Of a stretch of DNA of 41,339 bases, positions 17,481 through 25,243 are shown piece by piece (position 1 is the stretch's first letter; each line of letters opens with the position of its first letter). A program made the position numbers and the translations under genes. The DNA is from CAYVBE01 sp964448935 (GTDB lineage Bacteria; Planctomycetota; Brocadiia; SM23-32): the NCBI GenBank assembly GCA_964448935.1, contig CAYVBE010000015.1, positions 1-41,339 of the forward strand, read 5' to 3'. The notes beneath the pieces were generated by a model. The model was not told where the DNA came from, ran no database searches, and saw nothing but the letters and a program-made list of their open reading frames with translations.

Positions 17481-18872
17481 ATGCACGAGGGCGTCACAGA
17501 AGCTTTCCTGCTCTGCGGAGGGGAGAGCGAGCGATTGGGGTTCCCCAAGGAGATGCTGCGGGTCGAGGGGGAGCCGCTGGCCGCGCACCTGGTGGACAGG
17601 CTGCGGCGTGTCTTCGCGAACGTGGCCGTCGTCACCAATCGGCCGTCTTACCTGGCGCACTGGCTGGACGTACCGATATATGAGGACCGATATCCCGGGC
17701 GCGGGCCCATGGCAGGTATTCACTCCGCGCTGTGCGAGACGCGGGGAAAGGCGGCGTTTTTCCTGGCCTGCGACATGCCGCTGGTCACCGTTCCCATGAT
17801 GCAGAAGCTGGTGAAGGAGGCGCGCTCTTCGGGCGTAGCCGCCACGGCCTTCCGCACGGAAAGCGGCGTCGAGCCGATGTGCGGCGTGTACAGGCGCGAC
17901 CTGGTGACCGAGATGGAGAGACGGCTGAAGAGCGATGCCAGTTTGAGCCCCTGGAACCTGGCGCGCGAAGTCGGCGCCTGCTTTGTGCCCGCCGACGAGG
18001 AAGAGGTCCGGCGGCTGCGGGACATGGACGGGCCGGGCGATATCCGCCTTCTGCGCGAGGCGTTCCGGGAGGTGGAGCCCGTGCCCGTGCGCAGACGCTC
18101 GGTTACCCGTTTCGGTGGGTCGGCGGAACGCGAGGACCTGCTGGTGATAGAGCGTGCCGTGGCGCTGCACGTCAACCGGTCTCACCTGGTGACCCTCGAC
18201 TGCCTGCCCGGTTCCCTGCGGGAACTCGCGGTGGGGCTCTGCGTCGGCTCCGGGGTGGCGGAAGCTCCGGATCAGATCGAATCGGTGGAGGCGGATTACC
18301 GGCAGAACCGGATTGACGTGGCACTGGACGGCGGTCCGGCCGACCCGGCCCGCACGCTGAGGCGCCACCTGGCGTCGGGCTGTGGGGCACAGTTGGGCGC
18401 CGAGTTGGCTGACCTTCGCGGGGTTGAGAACCGATGGCCGGGCTCTCGGGTTGACGCGAACCATATCCTGCGGGTTCTGGCGGAGCTTCGTGGCATGGCG
18501 CCCGTTTTCGAGCGCACCGGCGCCACCCACCAGGCGGCATTCAGCGACGGGCAAAGGGTGCGGTACTTCGCCGAGGACGTGGGGCGGCACAACGCGGTGG
18601 ACAAGGTAGTGGGCGGCTGCCTGCTGCGAGGGATTGATCTGAGCCGCGGCGTGCTGGTGGTGACCGGTCGCCTGAACACACAGATCGTCACGAAAATCCT
18701 CCGCTGCGGCGTGCCCGTGCTGGCCTCGCGTTCCGCCGCCACCGCGCGGGCCGCGCGGAGGGCCGGCCGCCATGGGCTGACGCTGATCGGCTTTGCCCGC
18801 GGGAAACGCATGAACATCTATACCCACCCGGAGAGGGTGAGCCTGGAAGGGCAACATCCACAACAGGCGTGA
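17481..18872 (+). CDS. MobA-FdhD fusion: molybdenum-cofactor guanylyltransferase joined to formate-dehydrogenase sulfurtransferase
   Basis: A 463-residue fusion. Residues 1 to ~195 are a MobA-type nucleotidyltransferase: LCGGESERLGFPKEML (11-26; family GGxxxRxGxxK), GRGPMAGIHSAL (73-84) and ACDMPLV (96-102). Residues ~200-463 are FdhD, which carries sulfur from a cysteine desulfurase to the molybdenum cofactor for formate dehydrogenase: FERTGATHQAAF (343-354), AEDVGRHNAVDKVVG (364-378) and SRSAATARA. The essential FdhD cysteine is present at C301 in SGCGAQLG, but the second cysteine of the usual C-x-x-C loop is a Gln. The two steps are consecutive in Mo-cofactor maturation, so a fusion makes sense. 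No formate dehydrogenase or other molybdoenzyme gene is in the window. Near-identical initiation options do not exist; ATG at 17481 has AAAGG close upstream. The hydrolase gene follows 11 bases after its stop. Confidence 0.88.
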   Translation: MHEGVTEAFLLCGGESERLGFPKEMLRVEGEPLAAHLVDRLRRVFANVAVVTNRPSYLAHWLDVPIYEDRYPGRGPMAGIHSALCETRGKAAFFLACDMPLVTVPMMQKLVKEARSSGVAATAFRTESGVEPMCGVYRRDLVTEMERRLKSDASLSPWNLAREVGACFVPADEEEVRRLRDMDGPGDIRLLREAFREVEPVPVRRRSVTRFGGSAEREDLLVIERAVALHVNRSHLVTLDCLPGSLRELAVGLCVGSGVAEAPDQIESVEADYRQNRIDVALDGGPADPARTLRRHLASGCGAQLGAELADLRGVENRWPGSRVDANHILRVLAELRGMAPVFERTGATHQAAFSDGQRVRYFAEDVGRHNAVDKVVGGCLLRGIDLSRGVLVVTGRLNTQIVTKILRCGVPVLASRSAATARAARRAGRHGLTLIGFARGKRMNIYTHPERVSLEGQHPQQA

Positions 18873-18883
18873 GGAGACCGCAG

Positions 18884-20497
18884 ATGACGACGAACCTGAA
18901 GGCGACCGCGAACGTGCCGGTGGAATGGACCTACACGTCCGGCCGACAGTACGCCGACCCATTCAATGACGTGTGCGTTGACGCCGTGGTAACGGACCCC
19001 GACGGGAATGAGCAGCGCGTGCCTGCCTTCTGGGCCGGGGGGCAGGACTGGGGCGTGCGCTACGAGACCCCACGTCCCGGGACTTACGGGGTCCGGACCG
19101 AATGTTCCGACGCGGATAATTCAGACCTCCACGACCGACGGCTTACGCTGGAAGTCGGCCCCTGCGAATGTGACAATCCTCTCTTTGTGCGTGGTGGACT
19201 GCGGGTGAGCGAAGACCGCCGGCACCTGGAGCACGCCGACGGCACGCCGTTCTTCTGGTTGGGAGATACGTGGTGGATGGGGCTCTGCCGGCGCCTCAGA
19301 TGGCCCGGCGAATTCCGGACGCTGACCGCCGACCGGGTGCAGAAGGGGTTTTCGGTGATTCAAATAGTCGCCGGCCTTTATCCCGACATGCCACCCTTCG
19401 ACGAGCGAGGCGACAACGAAGCGGGCTGGCCCTGGGAGCGGAACTACGCACGCATCAACCCGGCTTATTTCGACATGGCCGACCTGCGACTGTTCCACCT
19501 GGCACAGTCCGGGCTGGTGCCGTGCATCGTGGGCTGCTGGGGCTTCTACCTTAAGTGGCTCGGCGTGGAGGGGATGAAGCGACACTGGCGCTACCTGATT
19601 GCGCGCTACGGCGCCTTGCCGGTTGTCTGGTGCCTGGCGGGAGAGGCGACCATGCCCTGGTACCTGTCGGAAGAGAAAGAGGCCGATCGCGACCTGCAGA
19701 AACGCGGCTGGTCGGAACTGGCGCGCTACGTTCGAGACATGGACCCCTACGGCCGCCCCGTCACAATCCACCCCACGTGCCGCGGAGCGGAGCAGGTGGA
19801 GGATCCGTCGTTGCTGGACTTCGAGATGCTGCAGACCGGGCATGGCGGCTACGAGAGCATTCCGAACACGGTGGAGACAATGCGTTCTGCCACAGAGGAC
19901 GAGCCGAGGATGCCCGTGCTGAACGCAGAGGTCTGCTACGAGGGCATCCTGGAGGGCAGCCGACAGGAGATTCAGCGATTCATGTTCTGGAGCTGCATGT
20001 TGTCCGGCGCGTTCGGCCACACCTACGGCGCGCAGGGCATCTGGGGCGTGAACCGCCCCGGCCGTCCGTTTGGGCCGTCCCCCTGGGGAAGCTCCTGGGG
20101 AGACCGGCCCTGGCAGGAGGCCGCCGCGCTCCCGGGCTCGACCCACATGGGTGTGGGCAGGCGAATCCTGGAGCGCTGGAAGTGGTGGCGGTTCGAGCCG
20201 CATCAGGAGTGGGTTCGTCCGGCCGGGGGTGAAGAGGACTATCGAGCCGCCTATGCCGCCGGCATCCCGGGCCAGGTGCGGGTGTTTTACTTTCCGCGGC
20301 CGATCCTCCCCTGGGGCTTCTCGCCGGTCGTGCGGGGGCTGGGACCGGATGCACGCTACGACGTGCTTTTCATAGACCCCAAGGACGGCAGCGAGCACCG
20401 GTTGGAGCCCGCCGAGGCCGATGCGGGTGGCGAGTGGCCCGTGGCGCGGCCGCCGGTAGCGCAGGACTGGGTGCTGTGCCTGGAACGGTTGTCTTGA
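18884..20497 (+). CDS. Apiosidase-like (DUF5060/DUF4038) glycoside hydrolase family protein
   Basis: A 537-residue protein. ATG at 18884 is chosen because GAGGAG lies 8 bases upstream; an in-frame start five codons earlier would overlap the preceding gene. Residues ~8-100 form a beta domain of the DUF5060 kind (VEWTYTSG, GTYGVRTEC). A TIM-barrel region with DUF4038-type features follows: GGLRVSEDRRHLEHADGTPF, FWLGDTWW, a VWCLAGEATMPWYL strand end carrying a Glu, and PVLNAEVCYEG with a second Glu suited to be a catalytic carboxylate. Members include GH140 apiosidases acting on pectic side chains. There is no signal peptide, so it is predicted cytoplasmic unless exported otherwise, which is unusual for a polysaccharide-active enzyme. 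The substrate is unknown. It lies between mobA-fdhD and an ABC exporter, all in one direction with short gaps. Confidence 0.75.
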   Translation: MTTNLKATANVPVEWTYTSGRQYADPFNDVCVDAVVTDPDGNEQRVPAFWAGGQDWGVRYETPRPGTYGVRTECSDADNSDLHDRRLTLEVGPCECDNPLFVRGGLRVSEDRRHLEHADGTPFFWLGDTWWMGLCRRLRWPGEFRTLTADRVQKGFSVIQIVAGLYPDMPPFDERGDNEAGWPWERNYARINPAYFDMADLRLFHLAQSGLVPCIVGCWGFYLKWLGVEGMKRHWRYLIARYGALPVVWCLAGEATMPWYLSEEKEADRDLQKRGWSELARYVRDMDPYGRPVTIHPTCRGAEQVEDPSLLDFEMLQTGHGGYESIPNTVETMRSATEDEPRMPVLNAEVCYEGILEGSRQEIQRFMFWSCMLSGAFGHTYGAQGIWGVNRPGRPFGPSPWGSSWGDRPWQEAAALPGSTHMGVGRRILERWKWWRFEPHQEWVRPAGGEEDYRAAYAAGIPGQVRVFYFPRPILPWGFSPVVRGLGPDARYDVLFIDPKDGSEHRLEPAEADAGGEWPVARPPVAQDWVLCLERLS

Positions 20498-20518
20498 GTC
20501 TGCGGGAGGCGTGGTAAT

Positions 20519-21229
20519 ATGGCCCAGGACGTGCTCTACAAGGTCCGCAACCTGTTCAAGACCTACCCCATGGGGGAGGTGGAGGTCCACGCCCTGCGCG
20601 GCGTGGACCTGGAGATATACGACGGCGAGTTCCTGGTGCTGCTGGGGCCCAGCGGCAGCGGCAAGAGCACGCTTCTTAATCTGGTGGGCGGGATGGACAG
20701 CCCGACCTCCGGCAGCGTCAGCCTGCGGGGGACGGAGATCGCCGGCTTCACCGAGGGCCGGCTCACCGCATACCGCCGCGAGCACGTCGGGTTCATCTTC
20801 CAGTTCTTCAACCTGATACCATCGTTGACGGCCCGCGAGAATATCGAGCTGGCCACCCATATCAGCTCCGATCCGCTGGCGATCGAGGAGGTGCTGGAGT
20901 TGGTGAATCTGTCGGACCGCGCGGACCACTTTCCGTCCCAGCTCTCGGGGGGCGAGCAGCAGAGAGTGGCCATTGCCCGGGCCGTCTGCAAGAATCCGGA
21001 GGTCCTCTTGGGCGATGAACCTACGGGTGCGCTCGATTACGAAACGGGCAAGCTGGTGCTCGAAGTGCTGCGCCGCGTGCACCGAACAGCCGAGAAGACC
21101 GTGGTGGTGGTGACGCACAACGCCGCCATCGGGCGGATGGCGAACCGCGTGGTGCGGCTGCGGAGCGGGACCATCCAGGACGTGACGGTCAATGAGAACC
21201 CGGTCGAGCCGAAGGATCTGACATGGTAG
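20519..21229 (+). CDS. ABC transporter ATPase, LolD/MacB type
   Basis: A 236-residue ATP-binding subunit of a type VII (MacB/LolCDE-like) ABC system. Walker A GPSGSGKSTLLNLVGG is near residues 43-58, the Q-loop is in FIFQFFNLIPSLTARENIEL, the signature is LSGGEQQRVAIARA, and Walker B is VLLGDEPTGALD, followed by VVVVTHN with the switch His. ATG at 20519 has GGGAGG upstream. Its last codons overlap the start of the permease gene by 7 bases, so the two are translationally coupled. Such ATPases power mechanotransmission across the envelope (lipoprotein extraction, macrolide or peptide efflux); the cargo here is not identifiable. A HlyD-type partner is encoded 4 kb further on, after an inserted stretch. 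Confidence 0.94.
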   Translation: MAQDVLYKVRNLFKTYPMGEVEVHALRGVDLEIYDGEFLVLLGPSGSGKSTLLNLVGGMDSPTSGSVSLRGTEIAGFTEGRLTAYRREHVGFIFQFFNLIPSLTARENIELATHISSDPLAIEEVLELVNLSDRADHFPSQLSGGEQQRVAIARAVCKNPEVLLGDEPTGALDYETGKLVLEVLRRVHRTAEKTVVVVTHNAAIGRMANRVVRLRSGTIQDVTVNENPVEPKDLTW

Positions 21230-23598
21230 GCAGCGCGCTGCGCAAGAAACTACTGCGCGACGTGGCGGGGATGTGGGGGCAATTCGCCGCCGCCACGGCC
21301 GTGGTCCTGCTGGCCACCATGGTCTTCGTCACCTTCCGGGTCACCTATAACAGCCTGATCCAGTGCCGCGACGCCTACTACCGAGAGAACCGTTTCGCGG
21401 ATTTCTTCGTGAACCTGGAGCGCGCGCCGCGGTCCGCGTTGCGGGACGTGGAGGCCATCCCGGGCGTATGGCGCGTGCAGGGCAGGATCGTCAAGGAGGT
21501 GCCGCTGGAGGTGCCTGGGAACGAGGGGTCGGTGGTCGGCCGCATCGTGTCCATGCCCGAGCGGCGGGAGCGGCTGATCAATGACATCCATATGGTCCGG
21601 GGATCGTATTTCCCCGGGACTTCGCTGAAAGAAGTCATCGTCAACCCGCGGTTCTGCAAAGCCAACGGCCTGCAGGTGGGCGACACGTTTCAGGCTACCA
21701 TCAACGAGCGTAAAGAGGACCTGCGCATCGTCGGCATGGCCATGAGCCCGGAGTATGTGTATGTTATCCGGAACGTGCAGCAGCTTGCGCCCGACGATGA
21801 GTCTTTCGGGGTGATCTTCGCACGCGAGGCGTTTGTGGAAGACGCCTTCAACCTGACCAACGCGTTCAACGACCTGGCCGGCCTGCTGCGGCCGGGCGCG
21901 GACGTGGACCGGGTGCTGGAGGGTATCGAGGAGGAACTCTCCACCTACGGCGTGTATCTGAAGCACGGCCGCTTTGACCAGCCCTCGAACCGTTATCTTC
22001 ACGAGGAGCTGAAGGGCGTGCGCGCGGCCAGCCGGGCCGTGCCGATGGTGTTCCTGCTGGTGGCGGCGGCCGTCATCCACGTCATTGTCCGGCGCCTGAC
22101 CGAACTGCAGCGCACCCAGATCGGACTGCTGTGCGCTCTGGGTTACACAAAGGGCCAGGTCATCTGGCATTACGTCTCCTACGCCCTGGTCATCGGCGTG
22201 GCCGGCACGGTGCTGGGTGCGGTGCTCAGCCGCTGGGCGGCCGGGCTGTTCCTGATCATGTACAGAAAGTTCTTCACATTCCCGTCTCTGACGGTGCGGT
22301 TCCAGGCGTCCCCGGTGTTCTTCGCGCTGGCGCTCAACTGCGGCGTGTGCATCGTGGGCGCCGGGCGTTCGGCCTGGCGCGTGCTGAAGATGGAGCCCGC
22401 CGTGGCCCTGGCGCCGAAACCGGCGGAAGAGCAGCCCATCGTGCACGTGGGTGTTCTCGCCGCGTTGTGGCAGCGCCTGCCACTGACCTGGCGGATCGCC
22501 GTCAGGAACACCTTCCGGAACCGGGCACGGACGCTGTTCAGCGCGGGCGGGGTCGCCGTGGCCATGATGATTCTGGTGGTGGGGCGCACGACCAACGACT
22601 TCGTGGATTTCATCATCGAGCATCACTTCGGCAAGGTCGAGCTGGCCGACGTGCGCGTCGAGTTCGTGAACGAGCGTCCGGAATCGGCGGCCTACGACGT
22701 GCGGCACGTGGACGGCGTGCGCCGCGTGGAGGGCATCTACCAGATCGGCGCCGACCTGCGCAAGGCATGGCGCACGAAGTTCGTCGCCATTCTCGGGTTG
22801 CCGCGGGAAAACCGCCTCTACCGGGTGCTGGACAGGTCCGGGGCGCGCACCCGCGTGCCCCCGCAGGGGCTGATCGTGCCCAGGATGCTGGCCGACCGGC
22901 TGGACCTGCGGCCGGGGGACACGGTGGGGCTGGACCCGTTCGTGGAGGACCTGGACGAGCGGGACGCGGTCGTGCGGGGCGTGGTTGATGAGTATATGGG
23001 CATGAACGTCTACGCCGACCGTAAACACCTGGCGCGCCTGCTGGGTAAGGGGCCCATGCTGACCGGCGCTATGGCCACCGTCGAAAGGCGCAGGCTGAAG
23101 CAGGTGATGGACAGTCTGGACGACCTGCCGGGCGTGAGGGCCGTGACCGCAACGGGGCAGACGCTCGAGAGTTTTATGGAAAGCGTGGAGGAGCTGATCG
23201 GTGTTGCCGTGCTGGTGCAGACCATCGCCGGCGCGGTCATCGCCTTCGCCGTCATCTACAACGCATCTTCGGTAAGCATCGCGGAGCAGGAGCGGGACCT
23301 GGCTTGCATGCACAGTCTGGGCTACAGCCGCCGACAGGTCGCGGACATCGCCACGCACGAGGTCATGCCGCTGGGGCTGATCGGGGTGATACTGGGGGTT
23401 CCGCTGGCAATTTTGGTGTCCCATATAATCGCCGACGCCTTCGAGACCGATCTCTACCGTTTGCCGATGGTCGTGCGGCCGGTTACATACCTCACCTGCG
23501 CGGTCCTGGTACTGTGTTTCCTGTTCATCTCGCGCTGGCTCGTGCGGAGACGGGTCTACCGCATTGACATCGTGCGGAGGCTGAAAACCAGGGAGTGA
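21223..23598 (+). CDS. FtsX-family ABC transporter permease
   Basis: A 791-residue membrane protein with the duplicated FtsX-permease architecture. TM1 is near residues 15-35 (AATAVVLLATMVFVTF), followed by a ~230-residue extracytoplasmic domain and three TM segments around 265-395 (FLLVAAAVIHVIV, LVIGVAGTVLGAVL, FFALALNCGVCIVGA). A second half has a TM at ~440-460 (GGVAVAMMILVVG), another periplasmic domain, and three C-terminal TMs (TIAGAVIAFAVIY, GLIGVILGVPLAILVSHII, LTCAVLVLCFLFI). FtsX-type motifs ELQRTQIGLLCALGYTKGQV and EQERDLACMHSLGYSRRQV occur in both halves. It overlaps the ATPase gene by 7 bases. Two full halves in one chain suggest it could dimerise with itself or work as one polypeptide. 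Downstream the GC level drops and the expected next gene, a membrane-fusion protein, is displaced by about 1.6 kb. Confidence 0.93.
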   Translation: MVGSALRKKLLRDVAGMWGQFAAATAVVLLATMVFVTFRVTYNSLIQCRDAYYRENRFADFFVNLERAPRSALRDVEAIPGVWRVQGRIVKEVPLEVPGNEGSVVGRIVSMPERRERLINDIHMVRGSYFPGTSLKEVIVNPRFCKANGLQVGDTFQATINERKEDLRIVGMAMSPEYVYVIRNVQQLAPDDESFGVIFAREAFVEDAFNLTNAFNDLAGLLRPGADVDRVLEGIEEELSTYGVYLKHGRFDQPSNRYLHEELKGVRAASRAVPMVFLLVAAAVIHVIVRRLTELQRTQIGLLCALGYTKGQVIWHYVSYALVIGVAGTVLGAVLSRWAAGLFLIMYRKFFTFPSLTVRFQASPVFFALALNCGVCIVGAGRSAWRVLKMEPAVALAPKPAEEQPIVHVGVLAALWQRLPLTWRIAVRNTFRNRARTLFSAGGVAVAMMILVVGRTTNDFVDFIIEHHFGKVELADVRVEFVNERPESAAYDVRHVDGVRRVEGIYQIGADLRKAWRTKFVAILGLPRENRLYRVLDRSGARTRVPPQGLIVPRMLADRLDLRPGDTVGLDPFVEDLDERDAVVRGVVDEYMGMNVYADRKHLARLLGKGPMLTGAMATVERRRLKQVMDSLDDLPGVRAVTATGQTLESFMESVEELIGVAVLVQTIAGAVIAFAVIYNASSVSIAEQERDLACMHSLGYSRRQVADIATHEVMPLGLIGVILGVPLAILVSHIIADAFETDLYRLPMVVRPVTYLTCAVLVLCFLFISRWLVRRRVYRIDIVRRLKTRE

Positions 23599-24196
23599 TC
23601 GGGATGACATAGTCAGGCAAAACCGCCCGGAAAGTTGCTTGAAATGGTGCAGTTTGTTTAATATCTATGCATTTACGGAAGCGATGCCGTACCAGTACCG
23701 GTTGTGCCCTCCCGGGAACTCCGGGACGTCTGAACTTGTTCGCTCTGTGCCGAGAGAAGGCAAGCCTTGACGCTGTGGGCGAAACTGACGCTCAGCTTTC
23801 TCACGATCGTGCTGCCGTCTCTGCTGGGCGGGTATCTGTAAAGGCAGACCGTTTTAGCGGGCACAGGGCTATGCCTGAAGTTGTACCGCATCCACGGTAG
23901 GAGGTGTGGCCGATGCTATTTGCCGGAAAATGGAGGAGCGTATTTGCCCATGTATACAGGTTCTGACCGATTCGTGCCTGCCCGAGATGCTGCGTGCAGG
24001 ACTGGACGTACAGAAGGTCTCCGCCGAACTGGGACTGCTGAACTGGAAAACGCTGCCGCGTGCCAAAGGTGGGAACATAGCCATCTGGTCGAGTTTCCAT
24101 CCATGGCATCTTGGAAGTAGTAGGACAGGCTGCTTTGTTTGAGGCCGTTGAAGGTATTTTGGGCGAGTTGCACTTTTAGAAAGAAAAGAGACGATC
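23599..24196 (+). other. About 600-bp stretch with no convincing gene, A/T-richer than its neighbours
   Basis: This interval between the FtsX permease and the diguanylate cyclase gene carries no open frame that looks like a typical protein of the genome. Its base composition is visibly more A/T-rich than the flanks. It contains a possible promoter (TTGCTT at 23635-23640, 18-base spacer, TAATAT at 23659-23664) and a short coding remnant at 23767-23841. A possible 78-codon frame runs from GTG at 23906 to 24142, with GGAGG placed too close to serve it well; its product matches nothing I know. The pattern fits decayed or acquired DNA. Confidence 0.5.
23767..23841 (+). pseudogene. Possible remnant of a membrane sensor N-terminus
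   Basis: A TTG-initiated 24-codon frame reads LTLWAKLTLSFLTIVLPSLLG and then GYL before TAA. The pattern (charged/amphipathic start, then a 15-residue hydrophobic helix ending in LLGGYL) is the usual opening of bacterial sensor histidine kinases or chemoreceptors. Nothing sensor-like continues in any frame after the stop. Because the next intact gene encodes a response-regulator diguanylate cyclase, I infer a deleted sensor partner. The assignment rests on a short stretch and is weak. Confidence 0.3.
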
Positions 24197-25132
24197 ATGG
24201 CAAAGAAGAAACTGAATTTTCTGGTGGTTGATGCCGATCCAGTCGATGTGGAACTTCTTCGGCGGCACATTCAACGAGTAACCGATTGGATGGCCTCCGT
24301 GACCGAAGCCAACACCTGGCTTGAGGCCCGAAAAGCACTTGATGCCAGGGAGGTTGACTTGGTCTTTTTGGACTACAACCTCGGGGCCCGGACGGGGCTG
24401 GAGGTCTTGACCGATTACTTGAAGTCAGGATATACGGCACCGGTGATCATGCTGACCGGCGAGAGCAGCGAGCGCATCGCTGTTAAAGCTATCAAAAGTG
24501 GCATTGCGGACTATCTGCCCAAAGAGCGGCTCTCCTCGGAAACTCTTGTTTCGTCGGTTGAAGCAGCCCTTCAAGAGGCAAAGCAGCAGCAAGAGGAACA
24601 ACGAAAACAGGCCGAACTGGAGCGGATGGCTCTGACGGATGGTTTGACCGGGCTCTATAACCGTCATACTTTCGAGGGGCGTCTTGAGCAGGAGATAGAG
24701 CGGACTAAAAGGTATCAGCATCCGGTCAGCCTCCTTATGATGGACCTGGATAAGTTCAAAGCCGTCAATGATACTTACGGCCATGTTGTAGGCGATGAGG
24801 TGCTGTGCGAAATCGCCGAGGTGATTCGGGAGAACGTGCGTAGCGTGGACATCCCATGTCGATATGGCGGGGAAGAGTTGTGCGTTATCAGCCCTGCCAC
24901 CGACAGAGGGGGAGCTAAAACGCTGGCCGCGAGACTGCGGCGGCTGGTGGCCGAACATGAGTTCCGGAGCCCCGGCGGAGAGAGCTTCCAGGTGACATGC
25001 AGTATCGGGGTCAGCGTGTTCAGCGGGCAGGGCGAAGTTGGCGTGGACCAGATGGTGAGCGTGGCCGACGAAGCCCTTTACTCCGCAAAGGAGCAGGGAC
25101 GCAACCGGGTTGTCCTGCAGGAAATCGAGTAA
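24197..25132 (+). CDS. Response regulator with GGDEF output (diguanylate cyclase, PleD/WspR-like)
   Basis: A 311-residue protein. Residues ~7-122 are a receiver domain: acidic residues in VVDADP, phospho-acceptor Asp59 in VFLDYNL, Thr87 in MLTGES and Lys109 in YLPKE. A Gln/Glu-rich helix of coiled-coil type (124-142) links it to a GGDEF domain (~145-310): DGLTGLYNRHTF, MMDLDKFKAVNDTYGHVVGD and active-site GGEEL at 224-228. An RxxD inhibitory (I-site) motif, RSVD, lies at 215-218, five residues before GGEEL, so product feedback by c-di-GMP is likely. It should make c-di-GMP when phosphorylated; no cognate kinase is in the window. Codon use is visibly more A/T-rich than that of its neighbours, and the gene sits between two parts of an ABC exporter, which suggests acquisition. 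The ribosome site (AGAGA) is weak. Confidence 0.93.
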   Translation: MAKKKLNFLVVDADPVDVELLRRHIQRVTDWMASVTEANTWLEARKALDAREVDLVFLDYNLGARTGLEVLTDYLKSGYTAPVIMLTGESSERIAVKAIKSGIADYLPKERLSSETLVSSVEAALQEAKQQQEEQRKQAELERMALTDGLTGLYNRHTFEGRLEQEIERTKRYQHPVSLLMMDLDKFKAVNDTYGHVVGDEVLCEIAEVIRENVRSVDIPCRYGGEELCVISPATDRGGAKTLAARLRRLVAEHEFRSPGGESFQVTCSIGVSVFSGQGEVGVDQMVSVADEALYSAKEQGRNRVVLQEIE

Positions 25133-25161
25133 CCCGTTCAACCGCCGTCGGCCGGGCGACG

Positions 25162-25195
25162 TTGTAAGGCAGCCCACCCGGCGATATGATATCGC
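25162..25195 (+). promoter_or_regulatory. Predicted promoter with overlapping palindrome upstream of the membrane-fusion protein gene
   Basis: TTGTAA (25162-25167), a 17-base spacer and TATGAT (25185-25190) form a promoter-like pair 54 bases upstream of the ATG at 25244. The -10 is embedded in an inverted repeat, GCGATA-TGA-TATCGC (25181-25195), a possible operator. Confidence 0.45.
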
Positions 25196-25243
25196 TCCGA
25201 AGGCTGTTGCCCCTGCTCCCCAACGGGAGGAATTGCAGACCGC

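Noticed and set aside
19121..21118. A 665-codon minus-strand frame opposite the hydrolase and ABC ATPase genes
   Set aside because: Both genes on the plus strand have strong motifs and ribosome sites; this frame has none.
21250..23610. An open frame of 786 codons on the minus strand opposite the FtsX permease
   Set aside because: Composition (His/Gln/Arg-rich) and complete coverage of a real permease gene mark it as a shadow.
23713..23733. CCCGG-GAACT-CCGGG hairpin as a terminator after the exporter permease
   Set aside because: The stem is only five pairs and no run of T follows.
23906..24142. A 78-codon GTG-initiated frame in the A/T-richer stretch
   Set aside because: GGAGG abuts the start codon with no spacing, the product matches no family I know, and the following frame has stops; kept only as a note in the gap entry.
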